From assembly GCA_003486645.1 (NCBI GenBank), contig DNGI01000483.1, positions 3,480 through 8,534 of the forward strand: 5,055 nt of DNA, written 5' to 3'. The position numbers and the translations under genes were made by a program. Each line of letters opens with the position of its first letter. Within the stretch, counting starts at the first letter, position 1. The notes beneath the pieces were generated by a model that saw nothing but the letters and a program-made list of their open reading frames with translations, made no database searches and was not told where the DNA came from. The DNA is from Cyanobacteria bacterium UBA11370 (GTDB lineage: Bacteria > Cyanobacteriota > Cyanobacteriia > Cyanobacteriales > Coleofasciculaceae). Positions 1-5,055 of the stretch are shown piece after piece.

Positions 1-270
1 TCACTCACCTGAAAAGCGCTGTAAAAAATCCGACTTCTGGGTGTGAGGTTTATTTAATAGATCTGAATAGATTAGGCGGATGGCTGATAGCTGACTCCTA
101 ATGGCTATAAGCAAGCGCAAAAAATCCTACTCGTCAAGCAGAAAGTCGGCTATAGTCATTTGGTTGAGCAATAGATAGAATAGTAAGAAGCTCTGGAGTA
201 GTTTATCTGTAAAATTACCCAACTATCCGTTTAAGAGCATCCTATCTCAAGCCTAAGATTCACGTTTGAT
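1..270. other. Gene-free region upstream of the kinase
   Basis: I see no convincing gene here. One forward frame is open from position 3 to a TAA at 99-101 (32 codons), which is short enough to be chance, though it could be the tail of a gene lying to the left. The first 150 bases hold degenerate repeats, listed separately. The kinase promoter should lie in this stretch, but I find no good -35/-10 pair: TATAAG at 106-111 and TAGAAT at 176-181 resemble -10 boxes but lack a matching -35. No NtcA-type GTA-N8-TAC palindrome was found. Confidence 0.6.
15..149. repeat. Degenerate direct and inverted repeats in the kinase leader
   Basis: AGCGC followed by AAAAAATCC and then an ACT occurs at 15-35 and again at 114-131. 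The second copy lacks three bases after AGCGC and has one substitution. In addition, CCGACTTCTG at 30-39 is mirrored by CAGAAAGTCGG at 139-149, an inverted match with one extra A. The stretch around 80-110 also has a GGCTGATAGCTGA flavour common in cyanobacterial intergenic DNA. This may be the remnant of a dispersed intergenic repeat, but the matches are short and could be accidental. Confidence 0.35.
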
Positions 271-1692
271 ATGTCTAAATCCTCAGCTATTGCCGTCGGA
301 TCAATTCTAGAGAAACGCTATCGAATTGTGCGGGAATTGGGACAGGGAGGGTTTGGACGGACTTATCTAGCTGAAGATATTAATCGCTACAATGAGAAGT
401 GTTTACTTAAAGAATTTGCGCCACAAGTTCTAAGTGTTAGTGATTTGCGAAAAGCTCAAGAATTGTTTGAACGCGAAGCAGGAATGCTCTACAAGTTGCA
501 GCACCCGCAAATACCACGCTTCCGAGAATTGATATGGGTTAATGTAGGGATAAAAGACTCATTATTCTTAGTCCAAGATTATATAGAAGGTCAAACGTAC
601 TGGGATATTCTTAAATCTGGTAAGCAGTTTAGTGAGGCAGAAGTTATTGAGTTAATGCTTCAAATTCTACCTGTTTTAGAATACATTCACTCTCAAAATT
701 TACTCCATCGTGATATTTCGCCAGACAATTTAATTCAACGAAATTCTGATAAATTACCCTTTTTAATTGACTTTGGCTGTGTGAAGCAACTCGCTACAAA
801 TGCTCTATCTCAATGTACTGGATTACCAGGTACTGCGGTAGGTAAGCATGGCTACGCGCCAGAGGAACAGATGACGCAAGGAAAGGTTTCTCCATCGAGT
901 GATTTATATGCTTTGGCTGTAACAGCTTTGGTATTACTCACGGGAGAAGAACCCCAAGAACTCTATAACAGTTTTAAGGGAACTTGGTGTTGGAAACAAA
1001 AGGTAAATGTTAATTCAACATTAGATTCTGTTTTAGATAAGATGTTGGCGCATCGAACACGCGATCGCTATTCCTCAGCAACAGAAGTGATTGAAGCACT
1101 TAGAAAGGTAAATTTATCGCCTCAAAAACACTCGAATACCTCCCAGGTAGGTACTGTCGTTGTTGCTCCTAACAAACCGTTACAAAATAAGGTACAAAAT
1201 AAGGTTACGTCATTTGTTACCTCTAAAATCGGTACTATTGTTGTTGCTCCGGGGAAGCGATTACGAAATAATGTCACCGCTTTTATTAGTCAGAAACGCC
1301 AGTCTAACAAGGGAGAATTAAAAATATTTGCCCGTTCTGCAAGTATTTCTATAGTGACTATAATTGGCATTTTTACCCTAGCTAAATTAGTTTCACAATT
1401 ACCCCAGTTCCCGACTATCCAATTCCCTAAAATATCATTACCTTCCCAAGGGGATCAATCTGTTTCTAGAACCGAACAATCACGGCTAGAAAAAATTATC
1501 AAGCGCCGCCAAGCGTTGAAAATTGATCCGGTAGTTTTTAATCAGAATGTTGATCAATTATTTTATGCTCAACATCCAGAATTACAAAATAGGAGCTTGA
1601 CAAATAATCCAGAAGATGCAAAATTTCGACAGGATTGGTATCAAATTGCCGAGGATTTATTAGATAAGGTAGAGAGGGGTGAATCGTTGTAA
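271..1692 (+). CDS. Membrane-anchored Ser/Thr protein kinase (Hanks type)
   Basis: A 473-residue eukaryotic-type protein kinase that should phosphorylate Ser/Thr on unidentified cytoplasmic targets. The kinase domain spans about 17-280. Visible motifs are the glycine loop GQGGFG (24-29), ATP lysine K47 in LLKEF, a likely helix-C glutamate E69, catalytic HRD (146-148) with N153, DFG (167-169), GYAPEE (194-199), D211 and R266. The catalytic loop reads HRDISPDN, with Ser where Ser/Thr kinases usually have Lys. A Lys/Asn-rich linker (281-350) contains a tandem repeat. One hydrophobic segment at about 356-373 follows basic residues, which suggests an inside kinase and an outside tail. The tail (about 398-473) has a conserved-looking module with FYAQHPEL and a final WYQIAEDLLDKVE helix. 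The ATG start leaves a short lead before the domain, as usual in the family; the next Met is residue 72. No Shine-Dalgarno is seen. The neighbouring gene converges on it, so it is probably monocistronic. The specific spk/pkn name cannot be assigned. Confidence 0.95.
   Translation: MSKSSAIAVGSILEKRYRIVRELGQGGFGRTYLAEDINRYNEKCLLKEFAPQVLSVSDLRKAQELFEREAGMLYKLQHPQIPRFRELIWVNVGIKDSLFLVQDYIEGQTYWDILKSGKQFSEAEVIELMLQILPVLEYIHSQNLLHRDISPDNLIQRNSDKLPFLIDFGCVKQLATNALSQCTGLPGTAVGKHGYAPEEQMTQGKVSPSSDLYALAVTALVLLTGEEPQELYNSFKGTWCWKQKVNVNSTLDSVLDKMLAHRTRDRYSSATEVIEALRKVNLSPQKHSNTSQVGTVVVAPNKPLQNKVQNKVTSFVTSKIGTIVVAPGKRLRNNVTAFISQKRQSNKGELKIFARSASISIVTIIGIFTLAKLVSQLPQFPTIQFPKISLPSQGDQSVSRTEQSRLEKIIKRRQALKIDPVVFNQNVDQLFYAQHPELQNRSLTNNPEDAKFRQDWYQIAEDLLDKVERGESL
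1147..1296 (+). repeat. Tandem repeat in the kinase linker (27 + 23 residues)
   Basis: Residues 293-319 and 320-342 of the kinase are abutting copies of one module. Copy one begins VGTVVVAPNKPL and copy two IGTIVVAPGKRL; both then run through an N-x-V-T-x-F core and end in Lys. Copy one is four residues longer because QNKV is doubled. At DNA level this is an exact 12-base tandem duplication at 1181-1192 and 1193-1204. With the extra QNKV removed, both copies are 23 residues long and I count 13 identical positions. The repeat lies between the kinase domain and the membrane segment. Confidence 0.85.
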
Positions 1693-1700
1693 GTTATGAG

Positions 1701-1708
1701 GCGATCGC
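1701..1708. repeat. HIP1 palindrome GCGATCGC (intergenic copy)
   Basis: This is the highly iterated palindrome of cyanobacterial genomes. The copy here lies just after the kinase stop codon. Six more begin at 1061 (inside the kinase) and at 2718, 3512, 4174, 4305 and 4909 (inside mfd). The small-gene region 1787-2586 has none. Confidence 0.9.
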
Positions 1709-1756
1709 TCGTTTATTCATCCCTACTAATAATGAAACGTGGCGAGTCAGGTTAGC

Positions 1757-1769
1757 CCTAAAACTTAGG
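1757..1769. terminator. Weak stem-loop between the convergent genes
   Basis: CCTAA (1757-1761), loop AAC, then TTAGG (1765-1769) forms a 5-bp stem. On the + strand it is followed by AATTTT, a very weak intrinsic-terminator pattern for the kinase gene. On the - strand there is no T run. It is the only hairpin I see in the 94-base gap between the kinase and the pentapeptide gene, so it is a candidate only. Confidence 0.2.
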
Positions 1770-1786
1770 AATTTTGGCAAAATCTA

Positions 1787-2101
1787 CTAAGCGTGAATCG
1801 CTCCATCAGGCATTATTGCTCCACGCAAGTTTGCCTGAGTCAAATTAACCTCACCAATGTCGGTTTGGCTGAGGTTTACTCCTGTCAAGTTAGCTTCTGT
1901 TAAATTTGCCCCAGTCATGACAGCAGAATCCAGATTGGCATGACTGAGATTGGCTGCTGTTAAGTTTGCGCCTCTGAGATCTGCACCGCTAAGATTGGCA
2001 TAACTTAGATTAGCTTTTTTGAGTTGTGCCCCCATGAGATTGACTCCTCTAAAGTCTCTTTGTCCTACTGCATATCGACTTAAAACTTCGCTCGTCTTCA
2101 T
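1787..2101 (-). CDS. Small pentapeptide-repeat protein
   Basis: A 104-residue protein made almost entirely of A(N/D)LxX pentapeptides. About 17 consecutive units run from RDFRG (15-19) through ANLSY, ADLRG, ANLTE and VNLTQ to AIMPD (95-99), with no break in register. Such repeats fold as a right-handed quadrilateral beta helix; 17 units give roughly four coils. The N-terminal lead (MKTSEVLSRYAVGQRDF) and the closing IMPDGAIH resemble the end caps of other short cyanobacterial pentapeptide proteins as I remember them. There is no signal peptide, membrane segment or attached enzymatic domain, so it is probably soluble and cytoplasmic. Function is unknown; some family members mimic DNA and protect gyrase, but nothing here shows that role. 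The start is ATG with no clear Shine-Dalgarno. The zinc-ribbon gene upstream ends 51 bases away on the same strand with no strong terminator between, so shared transcription is plausible. Confidence 0.9.
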   Translation of the reverse strand: MKTSEVLSRYAVGQRDFRGVNLMGAQLKKANLSYANLSGADLRGANLTAANLSHANLDSAVMTGANLTEANLTGVNLSQTDIGEVNLTQANLRGAIMPDGAIHA

Positions 2102-2137
2102 CGCTTTTTTGTTTTTTATTAACTATTTTGAATTCTA

Positions 2138-2375
2138 GTTTAACGCTGGCTTCTAGACTGGCATTTCTTGAGCGCAAGAGCTACATCGCCAGTAAAGCCC
2201 TGCAAAACGCATATGACGGAGTAAAGTGTCTGAGCAGCAAGGGCAACTAGGCTTAATCATCATGGATTGGTTCAGAGTTGTTGCTCTATGGTGTCGGCTC
2301 TGACTAATGTTTAGGCAAGTCTGCGCTGGGCGGAGGTTTATTAATTTAAGTATCATTTTTATGACCAGCGTAAAC
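2138..2375. repeat. Imperfect inverted repeat flanking the zinc-ribbon gene
   Basis: GTTTAACGCTGG at 2138-2149 is mirrored by CCAGCGTAAAC at 2365-2375: 11 complementary positions with one extra A in the left arm. The right arm lies just downstream of the predicted transcription start and the left arm just after the stop codon. In the leftward transcript the two arms could pair and enclose the whole reading frame, with one further G-U pair inward. Terminal repeats of a small inserted element are an alternative, but no target-site duplication is evident. A match of this length could also be chance. Confidence 0.4.
2153..2263 (-). CDS. Cys4 zinc-ribbon microprotein
   Basis: A 36-residue protein if translated from the first of two adjacent ATGs (MMIKPS). 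It contains CPCC (C7, C10) and CSSC (C27, C30), a Cx2C-x16-Cx2C pattern expected to bind one zinc ion, plus LLRHMR, YW and a terminal QEMPV. I recognise the LLRHxR...YWxCxxCxQEMP signature as recurring in small cyanobacterial proteins of unknown function; this is from memory, not a search. The frame is open further upstream, to ATG at 2356 (67 residues) and TTG at 2377 (74 residues). That extra stretch shows no recognisable features and starts close to the predicted transcription start, so I prefer the short form. No Shine-Dalgarno decides it. Only 51 bases separate it from the pentapeptide gene, which may share its transcript. Partner and role (nucleic acid or protein binding) are unknown. 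Confidence 0.65.
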   Translation of the reverse strand: MMIKPSCPCCSDTLLRHMRFAGLYWRCSSCAQEMPV

Positions 2376-2384
2376 AATATTTCT

Positions 2385-2393
2385 ATTATACCA
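2385..2393 (-). promoter_or_regulatory. Extended -10 promoter for the zinc-ribbon gene
   Basis: Read on the - strand, the sequence is TGGTATAAT: a perfect TATAAT (2390-2385) with the TGn extension. No good -35 lies 16-18 bases further upstream (AAATTT at about 2408-2413), which fits an extended -10 promoter. The start point would be near 2378. That gives a leader of about 115 bases to the ATG at 2263, or about 22 bases to the ATG at 2356. It probably drives the zinc-ribbon gene and possibly the pentapeptide gene. Confidence 0.55.
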
Positions 2394-2586
2394 GAATATC
2401 TTGAAATAAATTTATTTTGATCTAATTTGCTCCTATTAATTTTCTATAAGAGGCAAGTTTATTTTTTGTGATCTCGCTGGAGTGGACTAAATAAAACTTA
2501 CCAACTCACGGGTAACTTACTTTTGAAGATCTGAATTCGCTACGATTGGATGAATTGAATTTTAGTGAAACTGGCTGAGTTAAAAC
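2394..2586. other. Noncoding gap between mfd and the small genes
   Basis: Together with the leader of the zinc-ribbon gene, this makes a stretch of about 320 bases (2264-2586) without a clear gene. I see no tRNA, riboswitch or further open frame. It holds the spacer upstream of the extended -10 promoter and an AT-rich hairpin at 2430-2452. On the - strand that hairpin has a 7-bp stem with one G-U pair and a 9-base loop, but no T run after it. Confidence 0.5.
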
Positions 2587-2590
2587 TCAG
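2575..2590 (-). terminator. Hairpin overlapping the mfd stop codon
   Basis: CTGAGT and ACTCAG (2575-2580 and 2585-2590) form a perfect 6-bp inverted repeat around a 4-base loop. The mfd stop codon (2587-2589) is inside the first arm as transcribed. The sequence that follows in the leftward direction (CCAGTTTCAC) has no T run, so it is a poor intrinsic terminator. It may instead stabilise the mRNA 3' end. Confidence 0.3.
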
Positions 2591-5055
2591 ACAAGAACGG
2601 CTTCTGGCAATGCTCCTTGCATCTTACCTAAAAAGTTAATTAAATTCTCCAATTGTTGATTTGCCTTAAAAACTCCCAACCCCCGAACTGTCACCTTACC
2701 CGGAGAATAAACAAAGCGCGATCGCATATGTTCCGGTAAATTTTCCTTAAGTATATTCCAAGCCGGTTCTTCCATCGGCGTTTCCAAAATCACATTCTGT
2801 TTCCCTTCTGGTTTAATCCGACTAAACCCTAATGATTTGGCAATTTGTTTGAGTTCTACTACTTTAATTAACTGTTCAGCAGAAGAGGGAATTGAACCAT
2901 ACCGATCACTCCAATCTGCTGCAATTTGTTCTAATTCTTGCTTCGATCCCGCTGCGGCTACGGTTCGATAGGCACTCATTTTTTGCTCTAAATCTGGGAT
3001 ATAATCTGCGGGAATAAATGCCGTTAAATTCAAATCAATTTGAGTATCATCAACTTTAGGAATTTCCTGTCCTTGAATCTCACGAATTGCCTCTTGTAAC
3101 ATTTCCATATACAGATCAAAACCAATTGCCTCCATCTGTCCCGACTGTTCCGCACCCAAGAGATTTCCGACTCCGCGAATTTCCATATCTCGCGTTGCTA
3201 ATTGATAGCCTGAACCCAATTGAGTAAACTCTTGAATCGCTCGTAACCTTTGCCGTGCCGCTTCCGAAAGTTCTCGTTTTTTGGGGTAAAATAACCAAGC
3301 GTGAGCTTGAATTCCTGCCCGTCCAACCCGTCCTCGAAGCTGGTACAATTGAGCCAAACCAAACTTATGAGCATCTTCAATTAAAATCGTATTAACTCTG
3401 GGAATATCTAATCCCGATTCAATAATTGTGGTACAAACTAAGATATCCGCCTCGCCATTACTAAACGCCAACATTGTTGTTTCGAGTTCAGCTTCTGGCA
3501 TTTGACCATGAGCGATCGCTAACCGAATTCCGGGTACCATTTCCCGTAATGTAGCAGCAATTTCTTCAATTCCTTCTATTTTGGGTACAACATAAAAAAC
3601 TTGTCCACCCCGATCTAATTCACTGCGAATGGCTGTCCGAATGGCTTCTCCATCATAAGGCGCTAAATGGGTTTTAATCGGACGACGAGAGGGAGGTGGC
3701 GTTGTAATTAAACTCATCTCCCGCACTCCAGAAAGAGACATATATAAAGTCCGGGGAATTGGTGTAGCGGTAAGGGTTAGCACATCCACCTGAGTTTTTA
3801 AGGTTTTAATTTTTTCCTTTTGATTTACCCCAAATCGTTGTTCTTCATCAATAACCAACATTCCCAAATCCCGGAATATTACATCTTTTGCTAATAACTG
3901 ATGGGTTCCCACAACCACATCTAATTCCCCCGTAGCAAGGCGGCGTTGGATATCTTTACGTTCTTGGGCAGTACGAAAACGATTCAGTAAACCGACATTA
4001 ACCGGATAGGGTGAAAACCGTTCTTTAAGAGTATGATAATGTTGTTGAGTTAGAATAGTGGTGGGAGCTAGAAAAGCGACTTGTTTGCCAGAGGTAATCA
4101 CTTTAAAAATCGCCCGAATGGCAACTTCGGTTTTCCCAAAGCCAACATCGCCACAGACTAACCGATCCATCGGGCGATCGCTTTCTAAATCCCGCTTCAC
4201 ATCTTGTACGGCTTTCAGTTGATCCGGTGTCGCTTGATAAGGGAACGAATCTTCTAACTCGTCTTGCCAAGGCGAATCAACCGGAAACGCATAACCCGAA
4301 CGTTGCGATCGCTGGGCATATAATTTTAGTAAATCAACCGCTAATTTCTTAATACTTTTCCGAACCCGATTTTTCGTCGCCTCCCACGCTTTCCCCGACA
4401 TTTTATTCAGTTCGGGTGGACGGCTATCGGTAGTCCGAAATCGGGACAGTACTCCGACCTGATCTGCCGCAACTCGTAACAAACCATCCGCATATTGTAA
4501 AACTAAATATTCACGAGTTTCGTAATTAAGAGTAAGACTTTCTAATTTCAGAAACTTACCCACGCCATGGCTTTTGTGAACCACATAATCCCCCGGAACA
4601 AGTTTATTCGGATCAACTTGTTTTGAGGCGGCGCGGCGACGCTTGCGAATATAACTGGGAGTGGCTAAGGTATGCTGACCAAAAAATTCTCTATCCGTAA
4701 CAACAACAATTCGGAATGTAGGTAATACAAATCCTTCCAATTCCGCCAATCCCGAATATTTCACCGCGACAGGTGTTTTCTGACTTTGTAACTTATCAAT
4801 CGCTGGATAATCACGGGGATTAGGAACAAATTGCGCCGGACAATCATGTTCTTGTAACAACGAAACCGAACGACTCGGTTGTGCAGAAACTAACCAAATG
4901 GAGAATTTGCGATCGCGTTCCCCTCGAATCACTTCTGCCAACTTCCCAAATTGATGAGGCGTTACCGGGACAGGACGACTCGCCAGATTAATACTATTCT
5001 GATTAGTTTCTTCTGCCAATTCTGACAGATAAACAAGGGGGAGTGGGGAGTGGGG
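2587..5055 (-). CDS. mfd: Transcription-repair coupling factor Mfd, N-terminus outside window
   Basis: Mfd is a DNA translocase that pushes stalled RNA polymerase off damaged DNA and recruits UvrA for excision repair. The visible part is 822 codons, and the frame is open to the window edge with no stop. Residues are numbered here from the TTG at 5019, which I consider internal. A degenerate D3-like region spans about 1-125. The CarD-like RNA-polymerase-interacting domain (about 138-195) has LVPGDYVVH and HGVGKF. The helicase core has GDVGFGKT (290-297), APTTIL (319-324), DEEQ (391-394), TATPIPRTL (417-425), [12 protein letters not shown] (530-541) and QLRGRVGR (560-567). The TRG translocation segment is about 583-627 and the C-terminal TRCF domain about 656-770. 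All core motifs are intact. Full-length Mfd is about 1,150-1,180 residues; aligning the Walker lysine with that of E. coli Mfd from memory implies about 340 residues beyond TTG, so the UvrB-like UvrA-binding part is off the window. RecG is excluded by the CarD-like and TRCF domains. Confidence 0.96.
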   Translation of the reverse strand, partial: PHSPLPLVYLSELAEETNQNSINLASRPVPVTPHQFGKLAEVIRGERDRKFSIWLVSAQPSRSVSLLQEHDCPAQFVPNPRDYPAIDKLQSQKTPVAVKYSGLAELEGFVLPTFRIVVVTDREFFGQHTLATPSYIRKRRRAASKQVDPNKLVPGDYVVHKSHGVGKFLKLESLTLNYETREYLVLQYADGLLRVAADQVGVLSRFRTTDSRPPELNKMSGKAWEATKNRVRKSIKKLAVDLLKLYAQRSQRSGYAFPVDSPWQDELEDSFPYQATPDQLKAVQDVKRDLESDRPMDRLVCGDVGFGKTEVAIRAIFKVITSGKQVAFLAPTTILTQQHYHTLKERFSPYPVNVGLLNRFRTAQERKDIQRRLATGELDVVVGTHQLLAKDVIFRDLGMLVIDEEQRFGVNQKEKIKTLKTQVDVLTLTATPIPRTLYMSLSGVREMSLITTPPPSRRPIKTHLAPYDGEAIRTAIRSELDRGGQVFYVVPKIEGIEEIAATLREMVPGIRLAIAHGQMPEAELETTMLAFSNGEADILVCTTIIESGLDIPRVNTILIEDAHKFGLAQLYQLRGRVGRAGIQAHAWLFYPKKRELSEAARQRLRAIQEFTQLGSGYQLATRDMEIRGVGNLLGAEQSGQMEAIGFDLYMEMLQEAIREIQGQEIPKVDDTQIDLNLTAFIPADYIPDLEQKMSAYRTVAAAGSKQELEQIAADWSDRYGSIPSSAEQLIKVVELKQIAKSLGFSRIKPEGKQNVILETPMEEPAWNILKENLPEHMRSRFVYSPGKVTVRGLGVFKANQQLENLINFLGKMQGALPEAVLV
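5037..5055 (-). repeat. CCCCACT heptamer array (STRR type), in the mfd frame
   Basis: Read on the - strand this is CCCCACT twice, then CCCC and one further C, running off the window edge, so the true copy number is unknown. It resembles the short tandemly repeated heptamers known from filamentous cyanobacteria. It is in frame with mfd and would be read as PHSPLP, followed by [10 protein letters not shown]. The unit is 7 bases and has no stop codon in any of the six frames. Confidence 0.75.

Noticed and set aside
3..101. Tail of an upstream + strand gene (32 open codons)
   Set aside because: An open stretch this short is expected by chance fairly often, and the sequence is repeat-like with no recognisable protein motif.
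1787..2101. CRISPR or DNA satellite suggested by the periodic 15-base pattern
   Set aside because: The 15-base period is simply the codon image of five-residue protein repeats; the units diverge freely at third positions.
2264..2377. N-terminal extension of the zinc-ribbon protein to TTG 2377 or ATG 2356
   Set aside because: TTG 2377 sits at the predicted transcription start, and the extra residues look like translated leader. The ATG at 2356 cannot be excluded and is kept as an alternative.
2394..2586. tRNA or riboswitch in the gap downstream of mfd
   Set aside because: No cloverleaf, T-loop GGTTC-like box or multi-stem aptamer core could be found; only two weak hairpins are present.
3116..3380. 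Two 60-codon open frames on the - strand inside mfd
   Set aside because: They lie in other frames of a strongly conserved mfd coding region, and their translations show no family-like features; they are shadows.
2587..5055. RecG or another superfamily 2 helicase
   Set aside because: The CarD-like RNA-polymerase-binding domain before the helicase core and the TRCF domain after it are specific to Mfd.
1..5055. Defence system, transposase or CRISPR array
   Set aside because: No nuclease, transposase, reverse transcriptase or spaced repeats are seen. The kinase, pentapeptide and zinc-ribbon genes alone do not make a known defence module.

Overview
The window looks like chromosomal DNA of a cyanobacterium, probably a filamentous one. 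Three things point there. The octamer GCGATCGC (HIP1) occurs seven times in about 5 kb. There is a cyanobacterial-type Ser/Thr kinase with a single membrane segment, next to a pentapeptide-repeat protein and a tiny Cys4 protein ending in QEMP. A CCCCACT heptamer array, typical of cyanobacterial short tandem repeats, lies at the right edge. The species cannot be named from the sequence.

Layout from left to right: 1-270 is a gene-free leader with degenerate direct and inverted repeats. 271-1692 (+) encodes a membrane-anchored Ser/Thr protein kinase. 1693-1786 is a short gap between convergent genes, with a HIP1 site and a weak stem-loop. 1787-2101 (-) encodes a small pentapeptide-repeat protein. 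About 50 bases further right, near 2153-2263 (-), is a Cys4 zinc-ribbon microprotein. Its likely promoter is an extended -10 box (TGGTATAAT) at 2385-2393, so the microprotein and pentapeptide genes may form a small operon transcribed leftward. 2394-2586 is noncoding, with two weak hairpins. 2587-5055 (-) is mfd, the transcription-repair coupling factor. Its reading frame stays open to the window edge, so about the first third of the protein lies outside.

The genes do not form one evident pathway. mfd is housekeeping DNA repair, the kinase is a signalling protein, and the two small genes are of unknown role. No complete novel system is visible. The points most worth a second look are the in-frame heptamer repeat at the mfd edge, the tandem duplication in the kinase linker, and the microprotein gene with its extended -10 promoter and complementary sequences at the two ends of its predicted transcript.
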